From: Cereibacter sphaeroides
GTDB lineage: Bacteria; Pseudomonadota; Alphaproteobacteria; Rhodobacterales; Rhodobacteraceae
DNA length: 26,470 nucleotides
NCBI GenBank assembly: GCA_003243455.1
Contig: QFQS01000015.1
Coordinates: 1 to 26,470 of the forward strand
Direction: 5' to 3'
Below are positions 15,596 to 23,424 of this stretch, one piece after another (the stretch's first letter is position 1; the number at the start of each line of letters is the position of its first letter). The notes under the pieces are model-generated. The model searched no databases. It was not told the origin of the DNA and saw only the letters and a program-made list of their open reading frames with translations. The position numbers and the translations under genes are program-made.

Positions 15596-15961
15596 CTAGC
15601 ACGGTGTTTCAAGCCACCGCACCTCGATAAGGAAGGTCGCCAGGCGGTCGATCGGGCGTGCCCAGACGACTTCCTCCGCTTCGTCCTGTTCGCACCGGCT
15701 CCGGCCTTCGTGCCAGGCTTGATCGCGAAAGGGCGAAAGGCGAAACCGCGCCCCGAGACTTACTCTGTCGAGCACAAAGATCGCCCCACGGCCTTCGTCG
15801 TCATCTCGCTTGAGCGACGCCCAGTATCGCGCGATCCGGACATCCCGAGTGAGGCTGATCATCGGGTAGCCCGACGTCGGGAGGGTGAGTTCGTTGGCCT
15901 TAAGGATCGCGCCGGGATAGCGCGAGCCGTGAAAAAGGGTTGGCCGCAGGGTGCTGATCAT
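15596..15961 (-). CDS. ART-like small protein
   Basis: This 121-residue protein starts at ATG 15961, 8 bases after the metallophosphoesterase stop; the frame continues upstream to 16195 but only inside that gene. The core follows the ADP-ribosyltransferase-like order: LFHGSRYPGAILKAN (strand with the NAD-binding His, then helix), YPMISLTRDVRIARYWASL (the S-L-T-R-D strand-helix common in phage ART-like proteins), AIFVLDRVSL (strand) and CEQDEAEEVVW (acidic segment where the catalytic Glu would lie). The fold is an inference from motif order. If active it could modify proteins or nucleic acid using NAD. Confidence 0.6.
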   Translation of the reverse strand: MISTLRPTLFHGSRYPGAILKANELTLPTSGYPMISLTRDVRIARYWASLKRDDDEGRGAIFVLDRVSLGARFRLSPFRDQAWHEGRSRCEQDEAEEVVWARPIDRLATFLIEVRWLETPC

Positions 15962-15969
15962 ACCGCGCT

Positions 15970-16779
15970 TTAGGCCACGGCTTCGAAGAGCGTGGCTTGG
16001 TGTCCGACGATACGAAGCATCCGGGCACGACCGGTGCTGTACGAGCCCCCGTCGAGGTTGACCCGGGCGCGCCGGACCTGTTCCTCGAGCTGAGCGGGCT
16101 CGTAATGCGGCGGGCTGTGCCCATGAACCACGAACATCCCGTGGTGGCCCGCCCCGGGCGCAGGAGTGTGGTCCAGGAAGGGCTCCCGAACCCATGCCCA
16201 GTGGGCATCCTCATCGAGCATTCTGAAGTTGACGAGCCAGTTCTGCGACAGGAACTCAGCGCGCGAGATCGTTGGGTTCAGTCCTGCGTGGACGGCGATC
16301 ACATCCCCGGATTCGTAGTGCGACTGAAGGGACTTCAGCCACATGAGCCGAGCAGCTCCGAGCGCCGTCGGGACATCGAGATCTTTGCCGGGAAATTCGG
16401 CTGCGAGCTCCTGGATGACCGCGCCGCCACCGTTGCGGACCCAGGTTGCAGCTGCCAGGTCGCTGATGCCGTCGATCTCCTCGAGGGCGACGCGGAGGAA
16501 CTGTTCGTGGTTCCCCAGTAGGCCGACCACCACGCATCCCAGCCGCTCCGCTGCGCCGATTGCAAGATCGAGAGCGCGGAGCGATTGCGATCCGCGGTCG
16601 ATCAGGTCGCCGAGTAGAACGACCGTTCGCACTCGCCCGGGGACGGGCGAAATCTTTGCGATCTGATCCAGCAGTTCATCCAGCAGATCCGCATAGCCGT
16701 GGATGTCGCCAATCGCGATGAGCTCCTCGGACGGATCGCAAACAAATCCGATCTCGAAGGAGCGCTCGGTGACGTGCAT
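15970..16779 (-). CDS. Metallophosphoesterase (calcineurin-like, PP1/2A or ApaH type)
   Basis: This 269-residue enzyme has every metal-binding block of the family: GDIHG (24-28), GDLIDRG (57-63), GNHE (89-92), a histidine in VIAVHAGLNP and the final VVHGHSP. These hold two metal ions that activate water to cleave phosphoesters. Phage relatives include lambda protein phosphatase and diadenosine tetraphosphate hydrolases; the sequence does not decide between protein and nucleotide substrates. ATG 16779 is preceded by AGAAGGA. It is the second gene after the MYG1-like gene (57-base gap) and is followed at 8 bases by the ART-like gene. A combined role with these in nucleotide or NAD-derived metabolism is possible but unproven. 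Confidence 0.9.
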   Translation of the reverse strand: MHVTERSFEIGFVCDPSEELIAIGDIHGYADLLDELLDQIAKISPVPGRVRTVVLLGDLIDRGSQSLRALDLAIGAAERLGCVVVGLLGNHEQFLRVALEEIDGISDLAAATWVRNGGGAVIQELAAEFPGKDLDVPTALGAARLMWLKSLQSHYESGDVIAVHAGLNPTISRAEFLSQNWLVNFRMLDEDAHWAWVREPFLDHTPAPGAGHHGMFVVHGHSPPHYEPAQLEEQVRRARVNLDGGSYSTGRARMLRIVGHQATLFEAVA

Positions 16780-16835
16780 GTTGGTTTCCTTCTGGGGTTT
16801 CTAGGTGGACCTTGATCCCCCGACCGGTCCCGCGC

Positions 16836-17750
16836 TCACTCCGACGAGAGAGCAATCTCAGCGAGCCTCGTGGCCCCGCCCCTGCTCATTGCTACCGCGA
16901 AGAAGCGAGAGCGGTGCGCGAATATGGCATCCGAGACGCCGCTTTTCGCTTGAAGCTCGCCGTCGCTGAGGCCAGCCCAGGCTCCTGGGAGGTCCTTCCT
17001 GTTGACGAAGGAATTTGGGGCGACCGACACGGCGGTAACACCCCAGTTCCCTTTGTTTCCTGACGGCGAGATCACGTACAGCAGCTCATTTAGTCCGAGG
17101 CGATGGACGGCCGAGCGAAACGGCACGTTCCGGTCCAGTACGATGATCCTCGGGTCTTCAGACCGCATTGCCGCTTCGTGGATTTCACTCTCGGCTCGGT
17201 ATTCGGCGAACTTCACCGCGAAGAGCCGGGAGAGCACTCCCCGCGCAAAATCGACGGCCTGGAAGAACGCTTCCTCGGTCTTGGCGTCCGAAGCGCCTTC
17301 GGTCCAGTTTGGATTGAAGTGGTCGACAACCGTGGTGATATCGGTCGCGGTCGGTTCCGTTCGGCCATTATCGATCATGTCGATCGGCAAGACCAACTCC
17401 TCGTCGATCGCTTGCGCGATCTGAAGAAGATCTCGGATCGGAATGGACACCGGAAATGCCTTCGCGAGAGTGGCAGTCCCAAAGCGCTCCCAGATCAGCC
17501 CCACCGACGAGAACGGGCGACCGTCTTCCCGTTTCGGAAAGTCGGCCATGTGGTGGTCGAAGCGAAGTCGCTCGGCGTCATAGATACCGCCGACGTCATA
17601 GACGATATCGGCTGCCTCGATGACCTGCGGTTCGCGGCTTCGCGTCACCGTAATGTCGTCGAATAGGAGCTGGAGGATCGCCGTCGCGAAGACCTCGTCT
17701 GCATGAAACGACCCGCTGTGGGTGCAGGCTCTCATTGGATGCTCCGTCAT
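16836..17750 (-). CDS. MYG1 family protein (UPF0160), DHH-type phosphoesterase
   Basis: This 304-residue protein is a MYG1 homologue. HSGSFHADEVFATAIL (His11, His16, Asp18) and LRFDHHMADF give the DHH-like metal site. The C-terminal block (NRKDLPGAWAGLSDGELQ, then VSDAIFAHRSRFFAVAMS) is typical of the family. Eukaryotic MYG1 is reported as a 3'-5' RNA exonuclease; bacterial and phage members are poorly studied. ATG 17750 with GGAG 7 bases upstream was preferred over an upstream frame to 17870 that overlaps the rIIB-like gene. Length matches the family. It follows the rIIB-like gene by 91 bases and probably belongs to the same operon. Confidence 0.85.
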   Translation of the reverse strand: MTEHPMRACTHSGSFHADEVFATAILQLLFDDITVTRSREPQVIEAADIVYDVGGIYDAERLRFDHHMADFPKREDGRPFSSVGLIWERFGTATLAKAFPVSIPIRDLLQIAQAIDEELVLPIDMIDNGRTEPTATDITTVVDHFNPNWTEGASDAKTEEAFFQAVDFARGVLSRLFAVKFAEYRAESEIHEAAMRSEDPRIIVLDRNVPFRSAVHRLGLNELLYVISPSGNKGNWGVTAVSVAPNSFVNRKDLPGAWAGLSDGELQAKSGVSDAIFAHRSRFFAVAMSRGGATRLAEIALSSE

Positions 17751-17841
17751 TTGGTCTCCAGCTGTGAATGCGGTGATGAGAGCGCCGTGAAGCTCAATCC
17801 CAGGCGATATCGCGACATTGGATTCCTGGGTTTGGCGTTGG

Positions 17842-19425
17842 TCAGGTTCGCGACTTGAGCGTCTTTCCAAGCCTTGAATCGCTTAGGCCATGGGCCTTAG
17901 CTGCCCGCTTCACGCTCCAGCCCTCGTCTTTGACGAGGCGGATAGCCGCCTCGACCCGCGCGTCTCGGCTTGTTTGATCCGCGGCCGGCGCAATAGGGCC
18001 GGTAGGTGTCGGCGGAGCTGCCTTGCTCCTGCGGACCTGATCTTGAAGCGTCGATCGGGCAACGCCGCTGACACGCGACGCTTCTCTGAGGCTCTTCCCC
18101 TCTGCGAGCATCTTTAGAGCGATGCCGAGCTTAGCGGTCGTGGTCGACTGCATGTGAGCGTCGACGGGGACCGCGCGCGGCTTCCATCCCTCGGCATCCA
18201 GTGACTTCTTGAGCCAGGACCCGCTCATGCTGAGCTGGGTGGCCACGGAGCGGATCGACAGGCCGCGGCTTTCGATCAGCTGTTTTGCGAGCTCCACTTT
18301 TTCGGTCCGCGGCCGCTGCTTGCCTTCGAGCGCGTCACTGAGCTTCTCTCGCAGGGCGCCCGCGTCGATGACTGCAGGCGCGCTCTTGGGCGCACCGTCA
18401 CCCCGCTTTGACCTCTTGATCCGACGACGGTGTGTTCGGGGTTTCGCATCCGAAGACGGGGTGATTGTGACGGAGCCGTCAGCGTCCTGAAAGACGGTCT
18501 CAAGGACCGGCTCGTGATGTCCCGCAGCCACTTGAGCCACAAGCTCCTGGACGGCTTTGATATCCGAGTGCCCTTTGCTGGCGTAGATCATCGCCACATG
18601 CTCGCGGTCGACGGCGGCAGCGACGAAGTATGCGCAGGCACGCATTTTCGTGCTCTCGTTACGAGGAACGGCGATGATATCTGCCGGGTCGACGAGGGTG
18701 ATGGTGATCGGGTCGCCGGAGTTCCAGAAGCCCTGCCAGTATTCGACTGAGCAGACATGGAATCCCGTGGAGCACTGATGCCGGCGGGATTCATCCACGG
18801 CGTTCGCCGGCATCATGACCAACGAGCCAGGTCGCTGGGGCACACGACCAGAATGCTTGTCGAACCAATATCCGGCGCCGAAATCGTGCGGCACCTTCGC
18901 GTCAGTCCGCAGGATCTTGAAGGCGATGATGCGCCCATCCTGGGCAATGGGGAGATCGTTGCGTTTCACGAAGTCGAGCAGTTCATCCGCGGTGTGCTTC
19001 CGCGACGTCTGAACTCTTGAGAAGCGCTTGATGAAGTTTTCGAGCGCCAGCGCGCTGTGGGTGTTCTGAGCGGCGAGTTCGATATGGCGGCCGAGTTTCT
19101 CGACGCCGTCCGCAATCTGAATGCTTCCGACCTGGATCACGGCGGGCTGGTTCTTTTCGTTCAGGAGCACCCGTACCGCGCCACCAGAGTTGTCCTCGAT
19201 TTTCTTCGAGATCGAGAACGCGTTGATGTCGATCTCTACAACTGGAGCGCCAGCGCTGTTCGACGCGCGCATCGCCGCCATTTTGTCGATGATGTCGTCG
19301 AGGACTTCCTTAGTCCGGTAGGACGTTGCGTCCAACGTGATCGGGTGCCCGTCGACGGTATAGATGGTGACGGCATGCTCGCTCGCCGTGAAGCCGGCGA
19401 CGGCGACTGGTCCATTAGGCTGCAT
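17842..19425 (-). CDS. rIIB-like protein fused to a helix-turn-helix array
   Basis: This 527-residue protein has about 320 N-terminal residues related to phage T4 rIIB. Landmarks are ALALENFIKRF, ELLDFVKRNDLPIAQDGRII (T4 rIIB has the same LPI-DG-I pattern), CSTGFHVCSVEYWQGFWNSG and DIIAVPRNESTKMRACAYF. A basic linker (PRTHRRRIKRSKRGDG) leads into about 170 residues with three helix-turn-helix units: KQLIESRGLSIRSVATQLSM, MLAEGKSLREASRVSGVAR, and IRLVKDEGWSVKRAAKAHGL. T4 rIIB is about 312 residues and lacks such a tail. It overlaps the end of the rIIA-like gene by 11 bases, and the order rIIA then rIIB is as in T4. In T4 the pair affects the outcome of superinfection and lambda Rex exclusion; the role here is unknown. 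Confidence 0.85.
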   Translation of the reverse strand: MQPNGPVAVAGFTASEHAVTIYTVDGHPITLDATSYRTKEVLDDIIDKMAAMRASNSAGAPVVEIDINAFSISKKIEDNSGGAVRVLLNEKNQPAVIQVGSIQIADGVEKLGRHIELAAQNTHSALALENFIKRFSRVQTSRKHTADELLDFVKRNDLPIAQDGRIIAFKILRTDAKVPHDFGAGYWFDKHSGRVPQRPGSLVMMPANAVDESRRHQCSTGFHVCSVEYWQGFWNSGDPITITLVDPADIIAVPRNESTKMRACAYFVAAAVDREHVAMIYASKGHSDIKAVQELVAQVAAGHHEPVLETVFQDADGSVTITPSSDAKPRTHRRRIKRSKRGDGAPKSAPAVIDAGALREKLSDALEGKQRPRTEKVELAKQLIESRGLSIRSVATQLSMSGSWLKKSLDAEGWKPRAVPVDAHMQSTTTAKLGIALKMLAEGKSLREASRVSGVARSTLQDQVRRSKAAPPTPTGPIAPAADQTSRDARVEAAIRLVKDEGWSVKRAAKAHGLSDSRLGKTLKSRT

Positions 19426-21889
19426 GGCTTGTGTCCTGGATAAAGAGAATTCGGCGCAGAGCTGCCTCTACGGTTTCCAATCGAACGCGCACTTCTGGAG
19501 AAATGTCTTCGGGAAAGACGGCCAGCGCAGCGTTCAGGCTGTCTTCGATGAAGGCGTTGAGGTCCAACATTTGGAACGCGACTGCGAGCGGGCGGTCGGT
19601 CTTCTCAACGCGATGTTCGAGAGCCTCGGCTTCCGCATAGAGCTCCGCGGTGTCCGGCTTCGCTTCGCGGAAAATGGTCGCGACGCGCTGCAGCGTGGCT
19701 GCCTGTTCCTGCGCCTTTGCGGAGATGATCTCCTGGACCTTGTCGGCCGAGGAACTCATCACCTTGTCGAGCCGGGACTTGTTGTCCTTGAAGAGGGTGA
19801 TGACCATCCGGGCCGTGATGAGCTTCAGAACGTCAGATGATGTCGGAGCGGCATGGGCTGAGGGGAAAAGCCGCGCTGCAATCAGCTCAGGGAAGTATGC
19901 CGCCGCGCTGATAAGGGTCTTCTCGAGATCCACGTGACGCCACAGGTCGTGATAGGCGGTCCCGACGGCAACTCGTGAAATTCGAGTGGCGAGGAAGAAG
20001 GCATCGGCGCCAATGCGCTTCTGCATCTCGTCCAGCGACGCTTCGATGACGGTGCTGATTTCTGGGATGTCTGCTTTGTAGGCGTCCTTGAGTTGGCCGA
20101 CCTGCCTGATGTAGGCGATGGGCCCGCCGGCGATCGCCTGCAAACACCGTTCGATGCGGATTTTTCCGAAGCCCGTCGGAAGAGTGGCGCCCTCCCCTGT
20201 GAAGGACAGTGGCATGAAGGCGGCCGGCTGCATCTGCCGGGAGGTCACAGAATAAGCGCACTCGTTGTTCCTGGCGCCATAACTGTTGCGGTTGGTGGTC
20301 AGCGCCGGCCACGAGCGCGCTTCGGGAGCTTTCCGGGGCTCCCGGCGCTCGCGCTGTGTGCGGATGATCTCACGCTCGGAAATCGCCTCGAGCGAATAGC
20401 CAAGCTTCGAAATGCCCGCGAGCGCCACCTCGACCTGCGCACGATCTTTCTTCCCAACGATGAGGAAGATCCCTTCTCGGCGCCGTTCGCGCTCGATTGC
20501 CGCCAGGCTGGGCGCAATCGTGACGACAGTCGTTCTGGTCAGCATTGTATTCACGCTGTCCGCGGTGAGCCGTCGGGACTCTGCGACGGGACCGCCGGCG
20601 AGGAAGGCATATCGCGTGACCTCGTACGCCCCATCGGCGGGCTTCACGGCGCGGAGCTCCCGGGCGAACGGTCCCAGCACTTTCGCCAGCTTACGCACGT
20701 GGAATAGGCGAGGGTTTTTCGCGAAGGCCTTGACCTGCCGCCACGCGATCTGGGACTTCGTCGCTTTCGCGAAGGCCAAAAGCCCCCTCTCGTCTCGGAC
20801 CAACGTCGACCATGCTTCGCGTTCGTTGTTCAAGAACATCTCGACGCAAGCATTGTCGGTGACGGGCAGCGAGAACCCGTTCCGGTCGTTTCGGATGGCC
20901 ACGAGCTGCCCCCACGTCGACAGCTTGTTAGCAGCGAAGAAGAGCGCAGATGCGCTGGCCCCTGCCGCCTTGAGGCCAGCGAGCGCCTGGCGGAACTGAG
21001 CGATCAGGTTCTTGATCGACCGGTCGGTGTACGAAAGGCTTTCCCGCGACAGCGCGGTGGCGAGCGACGAGGGCGGCGCCTTTACGGAGATCGTGACGGA
21101 GCTTTGTCGGCCCCGGAGTTTCTCCGCGATTTTCGCCACTTCCCGGTGCAGCGCATCGAGTTCTGGATCGACATCGTGCTGGAAGGGATAAATCACGCGA
21201 CCATAGAGGATGTCGACGGCGTCCCGATGCCCCTTGCGGGTGGAGATCCGGATGTCGTCATTCTCGAAAAGCCTGGCCGACGTGAAGTCGAACAGCTCAT
21301 CGTTGATCCTGATTTTCATCCCTGCGTCCTCGGCGACGCGCAGGATGTGGTGCCGCATGCTCGCGCCGAGGTTGGCGTTCTTGAGCGGGATGATGACGCT
21401 GATGCCTTCATCCTCACACGGCCTGCCGCCAACGTACCGGTGCTGCGGCACGCGGTCCGTCGTGAACAGCGAAAACGTAGAGAGGGTGCCGGCGTGCCGG
21501 CTGATGACCGTGAACTGGTCGGTCACACTGAAAGGGGACTTGGCGCCGACGCCGTGGCCGCCTGTCTGTGTTTCGTCGTTGGCTTTGGTCGAGGCTGCGA
21601 ACGTGCAGTAGACCGGCCCGATCTGATCGCGGGCGATCCCCAGGCCGTAGTCGCGGAATTCGATCTGCTTGTCGTCAATCACCACGTCGACGGGGATGTC
21701 CTCACGTCCGGCCGCAAAGTGAGCGTCGAACGCATTGCACAGCACCTCGCGAGACACAGCGCGAGGCTTATCGGTGTAGAGCGTCGTCGAAAGCATTTCG
21801 AGGATGACACCGATGTCGGCAACACCAAAATCCTCGGCTTCGCCGCCGAACGAAACGACGTTATTTTCCCGTGCCTGCGCAACCAGCAT
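19415..21889 (-). CDS. rIIA-like protein with GHKL ATPase domain
   Basis: This 824-residue protein has an N-terminal GHKL ATP-binding fold like Hsp90, MutL and T4 rIIA. The N box is SREVLCNAFDAH (Glu48, Asn52, Asp55), the G1 box DYGLGI (80-85) and the G2 box TGGHGVGAKSPF (109-120), so ATP binding looks intact. The remaining 600 residues are helical with no named motif. T4 rIIA is 725 residues and membrane-associated. The ATG at 21889 has AAGGG about 9 bases upstream and was preferred to a TTG six bases earlier. A TATAAT box lies at 21943-21948, and the rIIB-like gene overlaps the 3' end. The C-terminus ends with a predicted helical bundle (SLNAALAVFPED, VEAALRRILFIQ). Confidence 0.87.
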   Translation of the reverse strand: MLVAQARENNVVSFGGEAEDFGVADIGVILEMLSTTLYTDKPRAVSREVLCNAFDAHFAAGREDIPVDVVIDDKQIEFRDYGLGIARDQIGPVYCTFAASTKANDETQTGGHGVGAKSPFSVTDQFTVISRHAGTLSTFSLFTTDRVPQHRYVGGRPCEDEGISVIIPLKNANLGASMRHHILRVAEDAGMKIRINDELFDFTSARLFENDDIRISTRKGHRDAVDILYGRVIYPFQHDVDPELDALHREVAKIAEKLRGRQSSVTISVKAPPSSLATALSRESLSYTDRSIKNLIAQFRQALAGLKAAGASASALFFAANKLSTWGQLVAIRNDRNGFSLPVTDNACVEMFLNNEREAWSTLVRDERGLLAFAKATKSQIAWRQVKAFAKNPRLFHVRKLAKVLGPFARELRAVKPADGAYEVTRYAFLAGGPVAESRRLTADSVNTMLTRTTVVTIAPSLAAIERERRREGIFLIVGKKDRAQVEVALAGISKLGYSLEAISEREIIRTQRERREPRKAPEARSWPALTTNRNSYGARNNECAYSVTSRQMQPAAFMPLSFTGEGATLPTGFGKIRIERCLQAIAGGPIAYIRQVGQLKDAYKADIPEISTVIEASLDEMQKRIGADAFFLATRISRVAVGTAYHDLWRHVDLEKTLISAAAYFPELIAARLFPSAHAAPTSSDVLKLITARMVITLFKDNKSRLDKVMSSSADKVQEIISAKAQEQAATLQRVATIFREAKPDTAELYAEAEALEHRVEKTDRPLAVAFQMLDLNAFIEDSLNAALAVFPEDISPEVRVRLETVEAALRRILFIQDTSHAA

Positions 21890-21935
21890 GGACAATTACC
21901 CTTGGGTTTATCGCTATTAAATCTGCTGAAATTCG

Positions 21936-21948
21936 CTCCACCATTATA
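21936..21948 (-). promoter_or_regulatory. Probable promoter of the rIIA-rIIB operon
   Basis: A perfect -10 box TATAAT reads on the minus strand at 21948-21943, about 55 bases before the rIIA-like ATG, giving a leader of about 47 bases. No good -35 hexamer sits 16-18 bases upstream, so an activator may be needed. It lies in the 207-base gap between the divergent rIIA-like gene and the plus-strand gene. Confidence 0.55.
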
Positions 21949-22096
21949 CCACGACTGATCTTTGACGTGCGCACAGGCTGCACACTTCCGATCGATGCCC
22001 CTTGAAATGATGAGCGGGGACTTAAAACCGAAGCTGGGTTGGCGCCGAGTGTCATCGCTCCTAGATTGCAGAGGTCATGTGATTAGGGGGGCTCTG

Positions 22097-22927
22097 GTGG
22101 CTGGTGCTTTTTCACGCCGAACGTGGCTCGCCGCGATGAACGTGATCGAAGAGCAACGAAGCTTCTACCAAGCCGACCTGACGAGATTTGTCATCGAGCT
22201 CGGCACCGTAGTGCGGCGAGCCATTCGCGACGAAAGCGCGGGAACCGCGAAGCGTCTGAACGACTTGCGGGAATTTATCGACGATAATCCCGGCTATGAG
22301 ACAGGCGAGATGTCGATCGAGGAAGCTGTGATCCAGAAGGCACTTTCGTTTATGCCGAGGAAAGGCAGCGCCGCTCCGTGGGTACCTGAAGCCCAGCCAT
22401 CCGCATCGCAGGTGCGGCTGGTTCACCTGTTGAACCAGGACGGGTTCGCTGTCACCGATAGAGTGCTTACGCCGTCACTGCCGTCCGACATCGATCTGCC
22501 AGGCGTTCAGTCCGAACTTTTCCGGCTGCTCGACAAGCATCACTTCCTCACCCCGAAGAGCCACCTGGAGCAAGCGCTCGAAAATCACGCCCGCGGAAAC
22601 TGGTCATCCTCAAACGGTCAGCTCCGCAACTTCATCGAGGGTTTGCTCGACGAAATCGCAGTGAGGATCTCTCCTTCTGCGGCGGACATTCGGCCCGGAA
22701 ACGACAGGCGGGCGCACCTAGCTGTCGGCGACGAGCCATTTCTCTCATCGGCTCTCGGTGAGTGGAGCGGCGACGGCAAGAACTTCGTCAACGGTCTGAT
22801 GAAGCGGCTGCACCCTGCGGGCGCCCACCCGGGTCTGTCGGACGAAGAGGACAGCTCGTTTAGGCTCCACGTCGTGCTGCTGACGGGCAACCTCTTCCTG
22901 AAGCGCTACGACCGCTGGCCGACCTAA
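22097..22927 (+). CDS. Unrecognised protein, helical; possible defence or HEPN-like C-terminal region
   Basis: This 276-residue protein is the only non-IS gene on the plus strand. The GTG at 22097 has AGGGGGG 6 bases upstream, the best ribosome binding site in the frame; ATGs at 22136 or upstream (21962, 21995, 22007) are alternatives. The first half is helical (SFYQADLTRFVIELGTVVRR, ESAGTAKRLNDLREFIDDN). The C-terminal 100 residues (GQLRNFIEGLLDEIAVRI, NFVNGLMKRLHPAGAHPGLS, FRLHVVLLTGNLFLKRY) recall a widespread proteobacterial hypothetical family with a helical, HEPN-like or abortive-infection-like end. That link is weak. Its stop overlaps the convergent stop of the gene after repC by 4 bases. 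Position and orientation suit an independently controlled accessory gene. Confidence 0.62.
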   Translation: MAGAFSRRTWLAAMNVIEEQRSFYQADLTRFVIELGTVVRRAIRDESAGTAKRLNDLREFIDDNPGYETGEMSIEEAVIQKALSFMPRKGSAAPWVPEAQPSASQVRLVHLLNQDGFAVTDRVLTPSLPSDIDLPGVQSELFRLLDKHHFLTPKSHLEQALENHARGNWSSSNGQLRNFIEGLLDEIAVRISPSAADIRPGNDRRAHLAVGDEPFLSSALGEWSGDGKNFVNGLMKRLHPAGAHPGLSDEEDSSFRLHVVLLTGNLFLKRYDRWPT

Positions 22928-23424
22928 GACTTCCGAGCAAAGGCGAGGAGGTCGAACGCCGGCTCTTGCTCACGTTCGATCTGGGCCAAGGACGTCTCGA
23001 TCGCTCGAGACATCGCGCGGCTGGGGTCAATGTCCATGACCGTCACAATTGCCGGATCGGTCGGGTGGATCGGCCCGGCGTCGGCAATCTCGGCCGGCAC
23101 GAGGCTGAACGCGACGTAGTCGTTCGGGCACTTGGTGATCGCATGAAGACGGAGATTGGGATGCCAAACGAGTTGAGCCGCAGCCAGGATGATATCGAGC
23201 TCGACGAGCTCTTTGGCCTTGTTCAATCCGCTTGTCATACTTGACCGATTTTCCTGCTGTTCGCCGAGAGACACAGGCGATGCCTGTCCATCTAGGCGGG
23301 TAATGCGACGGTTTTCGGGCGCTGTCGAGCATGCAAGGTGGCGGGCCGAATTCATATCGTTCGGATCGTTAATTTGGTTCGAATTGCCCCGGGCGGGCTT
23401 TCGATCGGGTCGCTCGGTTCTCAT
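22924..23424 (-). CDS. Hypothetical protein coupled to repC
   Basis: This 166-residue protein was not recognised. Its ATG (23424-23422) overlaps the repC stop by 4 bases (ATGA), the usual sign of translational coupling, though no strong ribosome binding site is visible. An internal ATG at 23238 would give a 104-residue protein beginning MTSGLNKAKELVELDIILAA, which contains nearly all the folded-looking sequence (LVWHPNLRLHAITKCPNDYV, IVTVMDIDPSRAMSRAIETS). The first 60 residues look disordered. Lying directly after the initiator it may act in plasmid replication or stability, by position only. Confidence 0.55.
   Translation of the reverse strand: MRTERPDRKPARGNSNQINDPNDMNSARHLACSTAPENRRITRLDGQASPVSLGEQQENRSSMTSGLNKAKELVELDIILAAAQLVWHPNLRLHAITKCPNDYVAFSLVPAEIADAGPIHPTDPAIVTVMDIDPSRAMSRAIETSLAQIEREQEPAFDLLAFARKS

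Noticed and set aside
15962..16195. N-terminal extension of the ART-like gene
   Set aside because: The extra 78 residues lie inside the metallophosphoesterase gene in another frame and are Arg/Ala/Pro-biased; ATG 15961 follows the upstream stop by 8 bases.
21104..21958. 284-residue plus-strand open frame
   Set aside because: It is antisense to the rIIA-like ATPase motifs and has no recognisable domain or start signal.
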